DNA of 64,000 bases from Chondrilla cf. caribensis (taxonomy: Eukaryota > Porifera > Demospongiae > Chondrillida > Chondrillidae), in assembly GCA_964020155.1 (NCBI GenBank), contig OZ026551.1:2658018-2722017 (forward strand), read 5' to 3'. Shown in pieces: positions 1-13,179 of the stretch (its first letter is position 1; every line of letters starts with the position of its first letter). The notes beneath the pieces were generated by a model. It did not search any database. It was given only the letters and a program-made list of their open reading frames with translations, and was not told the origin of the DNA. A program made the translations under genes and the position numbers.

Positions 1-1209
1 GGCAATCAATTCATGTCACTTGTTACTCAAGCTGTATCTCAGAGACGACACAAGGAGTTAATGACCATAGTGTATGATACCATCCCAGCAGGTGTGTTGT
101 AGTATGTATGTGTACATTGAGTGGATTGTACATCTGTGTATTGTTGACCTATGTTTGAGGACATTTAAATTTCACTCTTATGTGAGTAGCAGTTGTATAG
201 TTAATGTAAGATTTGTTCCATTTATACATGATTATCTGTAAGTGCGTATTTATGAGGACATTTCAATAATAATTTCTGAGTCTGGACATGTCTCTATATG
301 CATACTGTGTATGTGAGTGTGTGCATGACATGTCCAGGTACACATGCTTTTCCACCTTGTAAGCACACTTCACTGTGTCAGTTTATCTGCTCTGACTGTA
401 CATTGTTATTACATAACAGTTGTTATGTGTTTCATGTTTACTGTTTGTTATTATGAACACAGATTCACAGGAAGTCAACAATGTAATTGATATCTGTGCA
501 CCACATCCAGCATCCTCTACTGCTTTCCGCTGCTGGGTGGGAGATGCTTCTCATCTTGAGTGGATGAAGCCTTTTGGAGAATGTCTGATCCGATTTGGTC
601 CTAAGGTGAGAATGCATTGATTTAATTATATCCGCATGTATATAGCTAAATGTTCTTATTTCTTATAAATGACATCTATGCACTGAATTTCTCCTTCAGT
701 ATTCAAGGACATCTTTGTATACTATATATCATAATTACACTTTGTTTACAGTTCACCAATGATGTTTACTGCTTGATCAGTTGTCATGGATCACAGTTGA
801 GAGGTTATGTCAGCTCTGTACATGCTATGAAGCATCTACCTGGTTTGTTGACACTAGCCATGGAGAAAGGTATACAAACTATGTCACTCTCCATGGAACG
901 TAAAGATCTATTGAATGTGAGTGTCCTACCAGCTTTCAATACCTCCACAATAAGGTAAGAAGTGCTGTGTACAGTGATAGTGACCTACCTCTATGTAATT
1001 CACATCTTCCTTATTGTTACAGCAAAGAAAAGCTTGATATTTACAACTTTCTAACATTTGATGGAATTATGTGTTTGGATGACAATGAGATGAAACATTA
1101 TTGGAATTATGACAAGGAGTGTTTAGAGATGTGTGGATTACACTGGATCCTTCAAAACAAACTACCAAGAACTGGAGATATTTGGATGGTGCATGCACTC
1201 TCAGACTGA
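1..1209 (+). CDS. NLR-family gene, 3' part (LRR-like C-terminus), truncated by window start
   Basis: Four exons can be read: 1-91, 463-605, 752-954 and 1023-1209 (stop TGA at 1207-1209). Each intron has GT...AG ends and the phases fit (91 nt ending phase 1, 143 nt, 203 nt ending phase 2, 187 nt), giving about 207 residues. The exons match the last part of exon 6 and exons 7-9 of the complete NLR gene at 29,019-38,462 exon for exon, with the same phases and a few amino-acid changes (for example FRCWVGDASHLEW here against LQCWVGDASHLEW there). This is therefore the 3' end of a tandem paralogue whose NACHT part lies upstream of the window. The region is LRR-like (evenly spaced L/I residues) but degenerate. 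An in-frame indel changes the last residues (HALSD against HALRL). No stop or frameshift is seen, so it may be functional. Confidence 0.75.
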
Positions 1210-3592
1210 TTGATCATTATTGACAACATACTTGTTTTGATGTTGAATTGGAAGTACTCATCATTTGTCAGGGTACATAATATATTATTATAATGGTCAT
1301 GAAGTGATATTGATATGATATTAATACTGAAATCTAGTCACATATTATTGCACATATGTACTATTATGTCATTGTATTATTGTAATGGTATAATGAACTG
1401 ATTTTAATTTCTACAATATTATAATGTAATATAATATGTATACTATATATCATATTATACCAAACTCAATTCACATTACCCATAATACTGCATAAAAACA
1501 CATGCATTCCACCTTACCTATATAATTATCATGTTTGCCAAATTGTATTATTATTATGATAATAAGTTATATTATAATAATACTATATTAATGCCACAAT
1601 TGCAATCAATTTAGATCAATCACAATATTGCAGCCACACACATCCAAGCATAATATATATCACATAATTATGTTTCCCAATATTGTATGCATATGCATGC
1701 ACAGGTATAATTTCAATTAAGCTTGAATAAATTTTCATAATATTATTATTAATATTATATATAGTTTTATTATTATTATTATGCTATAATATATGATGTA
1801 AAGCGAAATTAATGTACACATGTATTAAGCACAAATGCAACAATATTTACATAGATAATAATGAAAAGGTGATACATGCTACAAATATAATATACATATA
1901 TTTATAGCATATTATTTGTAATTATATTACACATGTACCTACGAATCATATATTATATATAATATGTACATATTACAAAAGTTCTCATGCTATAGTCATA
2001 ACTAATTACACAATACTAATTAGATTGTTTCGTTAAATTAGTATTAGTATCAAACAATAATACTACATATCTAATAGTATAGTATCAGGCATTAAAAATT
2101 AATTAGTGAATTAAGTAGCTCAAATATGAGCTAAAAATGATGAATAGAACAGCCTGTAATTGAAAAATAATCAGATTCTACTTGTAACAGATTATTGCCA
2201 ACTTCTGCAGCTGCATGTGTCTTCGTGATACAAGGCTTTTGACTCTACCTGCAGACTATAATATGAATGAGAAGAGAACTATACAATCAATATGTGTTTG
2301 TTTGTTTGTTTGTGTGTGTGTGTCTGTCCTTGCATGCAGGCATGTTGTGTCTAAGTGTGTCTGCATGTGTCCAAGTGCGTGCACGAATGTGTGGGTTTGT
2401 GCATGTCTGTACATTGTGCAAGCATGTATTAAGCATTGATAGAAACTCAATATAATTACAATCTTATAGTACATGCTTCACTTAACATACACTACTTGAC
2501 ACACAGCAACTGACACACTTGCTACACTGAGGACTACCGATAACATGCATGTAGTATAAGCAGGCTGGTAGGCAGAGTGGTGGGATGGGTGGGATACAGG
2601 AGAGAGGTGTTGTCACATATTCATGACTTGAGCACCTACTGGCAGGAAGGGTGGGTAGGACCACCTGCCACTGCCACACCCACTGGAGGATGAGCATTAG
2701 ATATGTTGAATGGTACACTAACTGGTTCTCGGCAGTGGATCTAAAAATATGGCACACACAGCGCTACACATGTAAATACATGCATATTTCAAGGAGTAGT
2801 TTAGACCAATCTATATTGACGTCATTTGAGCAGGTGTTTATGAGGTAAGCATAAATGAGGAGAATTCAGAGGGCAGTGAAGTGGCAGACAGGGTGGGAAA
2901 TTGATGAAGTATGGGCCGGGAGAAAGCCCTCGGCTCTTGATGAACAGAGAGGCTAAATTTGTTCCAACTATGGGATGCTATTCTACATTCAGGAACGCAT
3001 TATACTTATTCGGAGGTCTACAGGCCATTTAAAGGATGTTGGGAGATCATGGCTGTGGATCAAATCTGTATTTGCATCCTGTGTGTGCATTACCAATGAT
3101 AATTAGTTTCCGGTCATTGACCTGAAACAGAAGTAAAAATGGACTAATTGGTTATTGGTTTAAGCTTTAAAATGCCTACAATAATTGAAGTGTTTGAAAA
3201 CAAGAATCTCATTGATATCATCCAGTTGGATAATATTATTGTTGTTGCTATAGGTGGACATATACATAGATCTAAGGTGACAGTGTACAGATGGTGTGAT
3301 GGGCAAACTATGTTGTACTGTACAAACAGCTACACAATGTACATATTATGTATACCCCATACAAGCTTGACACGTGTACGGGGTAGCCCTCCAGATAGGC
3401 AGATATGCTACACGTATGTATGAAATACTGATCTAGCCAGGACTCATGATAACGTTCATACACAGGGTATGTTCCCCACAATAATACCACACGATCAACA
3501 TATCAAAAATGGTGGAATGAGATATCTAAATGGTTCCATGTAATGTTAACATTGAGATGGTATCATGCATAAGCCCTCCCAACGCAGGTATG
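1210..3592. other. intergenic, AT-rich, no gene seen
   Basis: Bases 1210-2200 are very AT-rich with many TATTATT/ATATAT runs, probably the 3' UTR and downstream flank of the truncated NLR gene. At 2294-2330 there is a short TTTG/TG microsatellite. Open frames in 2200-3500 are short, have no recognisable domain and no consistent splice structure. I see no gene here. Confidence 0.5.
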
Positions 3593-5697
3593 ACATGTCA
3601 ACATCGTTGCCATTGACAAAATGGCTGCCAAATTTTAGGATGATTTTGACATGCTGTTTTGTCTCTACAGATGATGTTTTAAGCTCAACAACTATACCCA
3701 AACCCTTTATACACGCTTCTACTTTGCAATTCGGATTTTGAATATCGGTATTTTACTTCATTAGTGGTGAAATTGCAGCTCCAATAAACCATATGAAATG
3801 GGCTAATGTTCCGATTCTGGTGGATTTAATGAAAGCTATCGGCATATTGTTTAGCACGAAAAGATAGACAAAGTTAATATCTAAATTTTATCTATATCTA
3901 TCACCGATGTCGAGATGTCACCGCATTTGTCGTATAGGAAGAAGAAGAAACGGATTTCAAATATGACATCTCAACAACAGTATTACATATAAACTGCCCT
4001 ATCTGTGAAAATTTAGATTTACCTTGTAAGAACATTTTCTTGGTGATGATACTTTCTTATCTTTCAAAACCCACCGGAATGCCAGAAGAATCTAGTACAC
4101 TAGGAACTTGACCGTGATATGTCCATGTCACGTGCATGTCATGAGTTAAGCCTTACGTCATTGTTACCCGACGATATCCCGGTACAGTTAGTCTCATGAT
4201 AAGTACCCAAAGTTCATCTTAGAGGTGATTTGCTATCCTATATCTACCTATTTACGCAATTTAGAAGAAAATATTACTTCTTTAATGGCGAATTTTGCGA
4301 ATTCTGTTATGATGGTTCTTGTAGAAGCATGAATATCATGTGACTGCTTGTGATCCACCCCCGAATTAGGTGATTTAATTGTTTACATAACAGTAAAACC
4401 GCAAGTTGTTGGTTTTGGCACTTATTGTCAGACTTGCTGTACCAGGATATCGTCGAGCAGCAATGATGTGATGCATAACTCGTGACATGCACATGAAACC
4501 GACATATCACAGTCGAGTTTCTAGTGTGATAGATTCTTCTGACTTTCTGGTGGGTTTATTGAAAGAGAAGAAACTATCATCACTGGGAAAATGTAAATAG
4601 AAATAAAAAGGTAAATCTAAATTTTCACAGTAGGAGCAGTTTATATCTATTATCGTTGTCAAAGTGTCACAATTGAAATCCGTTTCTTCTTCTCCCAATT
4701 CGACAAATGCGGTGACATCTCGATAACGGTAATAGATATAAACTGCTCCTACGGTGAAAATTTAGATAGTTTTTTGTCTATCTTTCCATGTCAAATGTAT
4801 GACAGTAGCTTATATAAAACCCACCAGAAACAGAACATCAGCCGATTTCATATGGTTTATTGGAGAGGCAATTTTACCATTAACAAAGAAAAATATCGAT
4901 ATTCAAAATACGCAATGCGAAGTAGGAGTGTGTATAAAGTATGGTTTTTGAGCTAAAAACATCATCTGTAGTGAAAAAAAACAGCATAGTAACCAATTTT
5001 ACGCCAATAATGCCAATTGGTGACGGTTAATGACACCAATTGGCATCATAAAAGTAGGGAGCAAAAATCCCAAATATCTCGGCCGGGGAAGCTTCTATCG
5101 ATTCGAAACCATCATTGACTATAGCTTTAATACCGAATCACTGACTAGTAATAGAACAATCGTCTCGAGAAAACAAACAAACAAATTCAATCAGATTAAA
5201 GCGAGGGAGTTATTCTTAAATGAATAGTGAGCAGAAAATCCCGTATATCTTGGCCGATGAAGCTTCTTTCGACCTGAAGTCATCGTTGACTATAGCTCAA
5301 TTATCAAACTACTACCAGGTAATATAATGAGCGTTTCAAGAAAACGAACAAAAGAATTCGACTGAAAGCGATGGAGTTATTCTCTAACAAAGCGTGCCAA
5401 AATCTCAGCTGCAAAATTCGGCACTGGCTCTTGTTCGTAGACAGACACTTCTCTGCCGTAAAGACACTCACAACTCTGTTTCTTCATCCGAGTACGTTAT
5501 TGATTGTATTTAGACTAAAATACGAAGTTCCTTTTTTTCCAACAAGTGGCGAAACAAATTACACGTTCTTGGCGAATTTAATTCGGCCACGAGGGTCATG
5601 CGCTACGATGACATCATGGCGCATAATCAGTTAAAATCATCCTTAAATTTGGCAGCCATTTTGTCAGAGGCAACAATGTTGACAGATCATACCTGCG
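3593..5697. repeat. long imperfect palindrome (foldback element)
   Basis: The left arm, starting CGCAGGTATGACATGTCAAC at 3593, reappears inverted at the right end (5690-5697 and inward: TACCTGCG, GCCATTTTGTC). The pairing continues inward: 3655-3700 (CTACAGATGATGTTTT) pairs with 4940-4985, and 3905-3960 (GAGATGTCACCGCATTTGTC) pairs with 4680-4725. The centre is near 4300. Both arms carry substitutions but few large gaps apart from a nested insertion at 4989-5634. A homologous segment lies at about 36,150-36,415 inside an NLR intron, so this is a repeat family. No coding capacity is evident. Confidence 0.8.
4989..5634. mobile_element. MITE with TTAA-type ends, nested in the palindrome
   Basis: The right end reads TGGCGCATAATCAGTTAA, and the left end (GTAACCAATTTTACGCCA) is its diverged inverse. 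The inner sequence holds two tandem related units (GAGCAAAAATCCCAAATATCTC... and GAGCAGAAAATCCCGTATATCT...), about 175 bp apart. A second copy is at 30,554-31,183 with better preserved ends (TTAACCGATTATACGCCA). The foldback arm on the left (3593 onward) has no such insert at the matching place, which confirms insertion. TTAA ends suggest mobilisation by a piggyBac- or Kolobok-type transposase (inference). Confidence 0.75.
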
Positions 5698-6605
5698 CAC
5701 CCAATAATGATATTGAGGAACACACACAGCAACTATAATCATCAAAACGCTACTGTGACCAGCCAAAAATTTACAAAAGTTCAATCTGCATCTAGTATGT
5801 AGCTACTGTGTATACATGTGATAAAACATGTCATTTGTGTACAAAGGTACAACATACTTAACATGGATTGTTATTGTTATCATGAGTACACTCAAAGGAT
5901 GTGACAATCACCACATTATACTTATTAAATTATCGTAAACTACAAGGTTAACCAGCTAGTAGATAGTGAAATCAGTTAGGGGTACACCATCTGCAACTGT
6001 ACACAGATAATAGCGATCTACATTGTTGACGTTTCATGTATATTATGTATTATGCTTGAAAGTCTCAAAAAGCAACTGAACAACAGCACCCAGCACCACA
6101 ACCAGTAACTATGTTCAACATCACACCCAATAATCACATAGATATACACCCAGCAAGCTTGCCCAGAACCACACCCAGGGACCACACCCAACAGTCATAT
6201 TTAGGGATCATACCGATGCATACAAAAAGAATTGGCTAACTACTCTGTACCATCCAGGTGTACTCCATGATAATTACAGAGTAGTGTGCACATAGTGGGA
6301 CACTCAGTGGTACCCAAGAATTTCAATGAATAATATCATAATAACTCACCGGACTCAGTGATCAACTTGTGAACCCAGTTTCACCATCACATCCCATTGG
6401 GCCTCATTTCAGCCATGTAAATCCTCCTCTTTTATCCATGTCATTAAGATCTCATGCATGTTTACAATCCCAGAACTGAGATTTAAGTACTACATGTGCA
6501 TTCAAAGACAGAAACTATATATGCACAGATTACTTATTGATAGATAGCCACGTACAAATCACAAATTGACAATGCGCACATGTGCAGATACAGACATAAT
6601 TTGAT
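5698..6605. other. intergenic, no gene seen
   Basis: Short ACACCCA-rich stretches occur around 6090-6200. There is no open frame with a recognisable domain and no paired repeats that I could find. Confidence 0.4.
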
Positions 6606-6890
6606 TTGAATTGTGAGTGTGTGGGTGTGGGTGTGGGTGTCGGTGCGTGCGTGTGTGGGTGTGGGTGTGGGTGTCGGTGCATGCGTGTGTGGGTGTGGGT
6701 GCATGCGTGCGTGCATGTGTGTGCGTGTGTGTGTGTGTGCGTGCTGCATATATGTGTTGGTACAAACACCACCAGCCTACACAGACTACTTCCCAATCTA
6801 ATGTGTGGTCTCCATACACAGGCCCCACTGTCTATAATATCAGTAGAGTACAACAATTACAATGCAGCACACTCAACAGTAGTAATGATT
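6606..6890 (+). repeat. dispersed repeat with GTGTGG/TG microsatellite head
   Basis: A GTGTGGGTGTGG-type array (about 6612-6742) is followed by GTTGGTACAAACACCACCAGCC and GGCCCCACTGTCTATAAT. The same order and sequence occur at 14,207-14,520 behind a pure (TG)n array. The two are copies of one repeat family whose microsatellite travels with it. Open frames across the array are low-complexity artefacts. Confidence 0.65.
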
Positions 6891-6912
6891 TTTATTACAA
6901 ATAGAGTCTAAA

Positions 6913-7274
6913 GTGTTCGATTATTTTTACTAACTTCGTTAGCTATCTTCACTACTACTCCTAGTCTACTCGGTTTTTAGTGGGTTTAATCATTTCATCT
7001 AATCTTAAATCATAGATGATCATCAAAAATAATCGAACATCAACTCGCGATAATCCACGCAGCCGTGTGGTCTCGCTGGTGTGTGACTGCAGTTAGCAGT
7101 AGTCGCCAGTGTAGTATGAAAGGAGAATTGTGGAAGGCTGGTTTCTGTGGTGGCTTCGTGGCTCAGTGGTTTATGACGGCTTTAGTCAGACACCCTGGGT
7201 TCGAGTCCCGCAGTTGCCGGTTTTTCGCTTTTCTCCTTTCTCTCTCAGCAGGCTGGATTCCACTTAGCTTTCGT
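6913..7274 (+). mobile_element. tRNA-like SINE-type insertion with 13-bp target-site duplication
   Basis: The block is flanked by identical 13-bp direct repeats AATAGAGTCTAAA at 6900-6912 and 7275-7287. Inside lies a tRNA-like pol III promoter: A-box TGGCTCAGTGG at 7159-7169 and B-box GGGTTCGAGTCCC at 7197-7209. The T-arm pairs imperfectly, so it is not a convincing functional tRNA gene. A 14-bp inverted repeat (GTTCGATTATTTTT at 6915-6928, inverse at 7025-7038) marks a smaller palindromic unit in the 5' half. The tRNA-like part lies in the middle rather than at the 5' end, and there is no poly-A tail. It may be a composite, or a SINE plus a MITE mobilised together. Confidence 0.55.
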
Positions 7275-7287
7275 AATAGAGTCTAAA

Positions 7288-9530
7288 CTCAGACACAGGT
7301 AGACATATACACAGGTCTTTGCAGGTACAGATGGTGTGATGAGCATGCCCAGGACCACAAGCAGAGACCACACCCAAATATCATGTTGAAGAATGGACAC
7401 AGCAACCATGCCCTGGATGCTAACAGTAATTTGTAGGATGTGTGGATGAACATCTACTGAACGTCAACTTAATAGTGTGGCCAAAATACAGGGAGTTCTG
7501 TATCACAAGACTCTACTATTATAGGTTTGTATATCAATAGAAATAGTCTGTATGAAGGTATTACATAATAGATCCTCTGTTGATTGCTACACCACTGTAG
7601 ACATATTACTGGATACATGCAAGTCAGGTTTTCAGAAGAGAGGATCAGTTTGTTAGCATGCTTAGATGTTCCATTCACAGGTCCAAATGGATGTAAATAC
7701 TTAGCTGCATTACCTACCAGATGTGATCGATTGACTTGTGACAATCAATCATTAATCAAAAGTTACAGGTCTGTGCACTGCAGCTGGACAATGACTGGAT
7801 TGGACACCCGTTAATGAAGAGCCTTATGCACTGCAATATATTATGGTGTACTGTGATTATCATGGCAGCACTAGTACATACGTACTGTATAACAACATTT
7901 TGAAATGGAATAAAATCAAGGATGTAAGCTGTAGAACTCTGTGGACAGAATACACACATGTATACAGATCGGGTGATTCCATACAGTACATAGGTTTTCA
8001 CTGCAATCATGCATAATATGAGCCTCACCAAACTATAATACCCCACAGCTACATCCAGGGACTACACTCAGCAGACACACCCACAGACACATCCAGGCAC
8101 CACACCCACTAATATTTTAGTACACCTGTCTTGGGTGAATACTCCTGTCAAATGAGTATAATTAACTCATTATGATATTCCAATATTAATGGTGGTATAA
8201 TTGCATATTAACTGGCTTAATTGTGCATGTAGCTGGTAGTACTAGACTGTGCAATTCCCCTACACATATCGGGCCAGGGATCAGATTATGACTACCATTC
8301 CCCACTTTGGGTCATTGAATTTTATACATCAAATTTGAATTGTAATGATTCCAGTTAATATTAATAATAATGATGTGATCAAATACGAATCTCGTCATGT
8401 GTACACCAGCCATGTATACAAAAACACAACATATTTTAATCTCTTAACCCTCATAGCAAGTACATTATTAACCACCAACACCCACAAATATTATGCCTAT
8501 TTTGCTTGTGAGAGTTAAGGGGGAAAGTATATTGGATATTATGTGAGTGTAATTGTAATAGAGGTACACAGATCTGGATTCATATGTAGTACAAGAATTA
8601 TGTGGATCTGATGTGTGTGCATACATGGATATTTACTATTCCACACCCTCACCTCCTCACAAATCACACACTCACTTGGAAAAGTTAAGTGAAGAGGATT
8701 GGCTTGTGAACAACATCCATACGGCAGAGCCACACATACACATGGACATGTACTTTGTTGTCATATGAACACAAGTGAGAATGCCAAAAACCCTTTGTGG
8801 CTGAGCTAAGGGTATAGATATAATCAACTTCGCCTAACAGAAAAATTGATAATTGCTTGCCAGATGATTGGACAGTGATATAGTTGTCCTCGTCAGTGGC
8901 AATGTACTATAGTTATACAGTAGTAGTACTACTGTACTACATACTACGTACACACTAGATATACGAGATATGCCACGAGCAATTACCATCTGTGACCATA
9001 CTCAAAAAAGGGGTCTTCTGGAGGGTTTTGCCGAATTTGCAATTCCAATGCTCTATAAAATGGTGTAAATAGCGTGTCGATAGATTTTTCCATTTCAATG
9101 TTACACACTGGCATTTGATAATTAACCACACATTTTTAGTATCACTTCCGTCAAGTAGTATATTATTCATATACAGATTTCAGTCATGTGTTTATGATGT
9201 CATCAACTCTTAATATGCAGCACTGTATTGAGAATACAAAAAAGGTGGGTTACACGAATCACGAAGTGGCATAAAAGTCTTCATCGCTCAACAAAGGTTG
9301 GTTGGATTGGGCTCAAACTTTATAGAATCATAGAAGATGAGATATTAAGTACCTTTTTGGGAAAAACAAAAATCCGTCATTTTGAGGAATTTTTGTTGAT
9401 TTTTTTGGTACGCCACAATTTGCCAACCCACCAAAAGACCACTTTTTCTATGTACGGTCACATATCCATATATACATGTATGTGCATGAAAATAATGGGT
9501 ATGTGAAAGCACTGTCCTATAGGTATCTAT

Positions 9531-9532
<2 letters not shown>
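7288..9532. other. intergenic, no gene seen
   Basis: Short unrelated open frames only. There are no conserved motifs, no terminal repeats and no splice-consistent exons that I could support. Confidence 0.4.
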
Positions 9533-10034
<502 letters not shown>

Positions 10035-10036
<2 letters not shown>

Positions 10037-11210
10037 ACAAACATCAACACAATGTCAGATTTTTCTACACCAAGTTATAATCTGCTCTACAAGTGTCACA
10101 AGACTATCAAGGATATGGGTCAACTAGTCTGCATAATCCATGAAAAGTTGTGCTCTGAATGGAATTATTGAGGAATATGAGAATACAACAAGTCATCCCA
10201 TGGTAAAATTAATGCATTCTCTCTTGGTGCATCAAATGTAGCCTCACAGTTTAGCAGCTTACCCAGTACAAGAACACCACATCCTATCTGGACAGTCAGG
10301 GTGACTCTGCCCTATCACACAGTCTGTAGTTCATATACACACCAAGCACAGCATGATCACCTGACAATGTACATATCATCCCACACAAAGTGCTTACACA
10401 TGATATGTTCCACATTACATGGCATGGCTGTTGAATTATCACAGGGACAAATCTCATCACATGCAATGCTGACAGAGAAAGTGACACTAGTCTGCACGTG
10501 TGTGGTGCTAATGGGTCACCTAGGGCCTAATTTTGAGCCTACAGTATTGAAATACACAGCGTGAGGTGCTCCCATGATAAGAATGATATCCTTATAATCT
10601 GTCAATCAACATTAGTTTCTCAATGTTTCATTCGTTCGCGGTTATTACTGCCACACACAGTAGCCTTTCATGTGCGATGGAACTCACTGAAAACCACGTC
10701 CACTGTGGAAGGGGATTAACCAGGATTACATACCAGTGACACTATTACTACAGTAACTGTATTCCGTCCTATCACGTGGAACAGTACGCGTGCAAGCATG
10801 ATTGATAGAATAGGTTTATATCGATTAGTGAGAAGGTATCATTCCACATCGTGTCGTGACTATCTCCACACTCATACTTACCAGTTGTTGGGGGAATAAC
10901 ACATCTACTTCAGACACAGGAGGAGGGAGTGCCAGTAGGGACCGTCACGTTGGTGGCTATTCAAGTTAGAACTGAACAGGTGAGCACGTACATGGCATCT
11001 GAAGGGAGTCTACGAGCGAATCAACTTCTTCTCTTCATCGAATCATGAGGACTAGTGGGAGCTGTTCCACGTGGAGATCGTCGGGGGCGGGGTCAACGAG
11101 GACACCAATCGAAATAGTTTGCCCTATAATTCAGCGGTAAATACGAACTTTAAGATGCATTTTTTGGAATGAACAGAAAAGGATAAGCCATAACCCGGAA
11201 GAAAAGAGTT
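10035..11210. other. intergenic, no gene seen
   Basis: Mixed sequence without an open frame carrying a recognisable domain. No paired terminal repeats were found. Confidence 0.4.
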
Positions 11211-11465
11211 GAAGGCCTCCGGTCAAAAAGGGTATTTTAACGTATTCCGTAATTTCTGAGAAAACGGAGTTTAATCGTTTACGGAGTAGTACAGGTAAGT
11301 ACCGTATCGAATACGTAATGAAAATGGGCTCCTACCACCCGAATGCTCACTTCTTTCGCATTTACATTTCATTTACTGCTTCTTGAGGAGGTAGATGTCG
11401 TTTTCAGAACGAAAGTAGATTTTTTCTTCCAAACGTTAAAGTACCCTTTTTGACCGGAGGCCTTC
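11211..11465. mobile_element. 255-bp MITE with 33-bp TIRs
   Basis: GAAGGCCTCCGGTCAAAAAG and the following GGTATTTTAACGT (11211-11243) are matched inverted at 11433-11465 with one or two mismatches. AGTT directly precedes (11207-11210) and follows (11466-11469) the element, a probable 4-bp target-site duplication. It has no coding capacity. The superfamily is not determined. Confidence 0.8.
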
Positions 11466-11929
11466 AGTTCTAAGTCATGTTAAGGAGTTGCGTTCTGTGA
11501 TCTCTTGCTCACTTCTGCTGCTGACACCTTTCCACTTCTGATAATAATGCAATATTACACTATTCCTGAATCTGAAATAAGATTCAGAAGCCCATTAAGC
11601 AACTAGTGAATGGTCCATCACATCAATATCTGCTCCATTTGCTGAATAGTCATGAACCTGACATGCCCATCACCTGCAAACAACAAACAGAATTGTCGTT
11701 TTGGTTCTTATCAGTTAGGGGTCACTGCACACGTACACACATACGTACATCTACCAAATAATTTTTTGGCTACTTAATTCGAACTGATATAATATGATAC
11801 TATTATAAAAATTACATTATTAAAACTATATAAAATGTTCCATATTCTCAAAAATTGGCATACTGGTTACGGTCTCATGAAATCGTAGTAGACACGTACA
11901 CACTTATCCAATATCAACTCAGTCACTAC
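11466..11929. other. intergenic, no gene seen
   Basis: No supported gene or repeat in this stretch. Confidence 0.35.
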
Positions 11930-12015
11930 TGTACACTAGCTACTTTTGTCTTCTATCATTATGCAGTTGTGTACATGCACCCCATGTACACAGTACACAC
12001 ACAGTACACACAGTA

Positions 12016-13179
12016 CAGGCCCGGAGCAAGCAAAATTTCATTGGTCAGGCCGAAATACTAGTGTCAAATGATTATAATCGTATATGAGGAAGTGGACTTG
12101 CGTAGACCGATAAAATAACACAACATATAACAATGTCATGCAATCTTACAATAATGAATTGCTAAATTAATTTTAAATTGTAGCAAACAGAATAATTATG
12201 AAATTTTAATACGATTATAGTGTAAGAATAGACATACGTAATGCTGTCCTGATGACATGCATGCATGGGCTATGAAAATAATATTGTTAAGATGTACCAC
12301 AATTTTTCAACCTGTGATCAGAATCCCCAACAAAGTCGTTAGCAATATCACTTGATTTGAGCATATCGGTAGCAGCTTTGTGTACATGCAATGTCATGAG
12401 GTTTGTGGCTTTAGAATTTCTCATCCTGCTTGAATCCCATAATGCATAAGTGGCAGTAAGCTACATCATTTACTTCATCATAGTGGAAGAGTGGCCACTG
12501 CTTGAACCAGGAGTGCTGAAAGGATCGCTGAACAGCATTCTTCAGGCCATATGATCGTTTTGGGAACTTGAAATTCGAGCGGGGCTGGTGGGGAGAACGT
12601 GACACTTCAGGACTTTCTAAAATACTATTCGCAGAGGAGTGCTGAAAGGATCGCTGAACAACATTCTTCGGGCGATATGATCGTTTTGGGAACTTGAAAT
12701 TCGAGCGGGGCTGGTGGGGAGAACGTGACACTTCAGGACTTACTAAAATACTATTCGCAGAGGAGTGCTGAAAGGATCGCTGAACAACATTCTTCGGGCG
12801 ATATGATCGTTTTGGGAACTTGAAATTCGAGCGGGGCTGGTGGAGAGAACGTGACACTTCAGGAATTCCTGAAATAGTACTACTCGCAAAGATAGAGAAA
12901 GCCATTAATCAACAGATATGTAAACGAATACCAGTCAAAGCAACAAACGAAGCCACAAAAACAGCCGCTGATCTATCCTACAACCACTCGTGGACTTCTG
13001 TGTACCTAATTTCGAATTCAATATTGCACAATGACAATATGGCTGATTCACGGGCACAACTACCTAAGATATCGATTGATCTGTGACAGATTCTTAAAAG
13101 GCTAAAATTATTTTTCAGGTAACTTCTGAATATTGGTCAGGCCAAAGCCTGACCAGCCTGACCGGTTGCGCCGGCCCTG
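12016..13179 (-). mobile_element. hAT-like element, internally deleted
   Basis: The element interrupts the CAGTACAC array of the segmental duplicate, which is uninterrupted in the copy at 16,390-16,500. The ends are CAGGCCCGGAGCAA (left) and the inverse CAGGGCCGGCGCAA (right), typical of hAT termini (CAGGG...). The expected 8-bp target-site duplication cannot be resolved because the target is itself repetitive. It encodes only an N-terminal transposase piece on the minus strand (12,411-12,905). At about 1.16 kb it is a non-autonomous deletion derivative. Confidence 0.7.
12411..12905 (-). pseudogene. hAT transposase N-terminal fragment with TTF-type zinc finger and triplicated peptide
   Basis: A 164-codon frame starts at a real ATG (12,905) and stops at 12,411. 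The C-terminal part (RSFQHSWFKQWPLFHYDE..., then CHLC) matches the TTF-type zinc-finger start of ZMYM6/hAT transposases, where RSFQ.WF..WPWLHYDE..D..FCH.C is typical. Before it, a 42-residue unit (SRSPHQPRSNFKFPKRSY...SSANSIL) is repeated three times with few changes. This corresponds to a 126-bp tandem DNA repeat at about 12,507-12,880 that preserves the frame. The catalytic DDE/RNase-H and dimerisation domains are missing, so it cannot be an active transposase. Whether the short protein is expressed is unknown. Confidence 0.65.

Noticed and set aside
6530..6911. Open frames of about 100 codons rich in His/Thr or Cys/Val
   Set aside because: Microsatellite artefacts of the GTGTGG array.
7143..7215. 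A functional tRNA gene
   Set aside because: A- and B-box are present but the acceptor and T stems pair poorly and the block lies in a mobile unit with target duplications.
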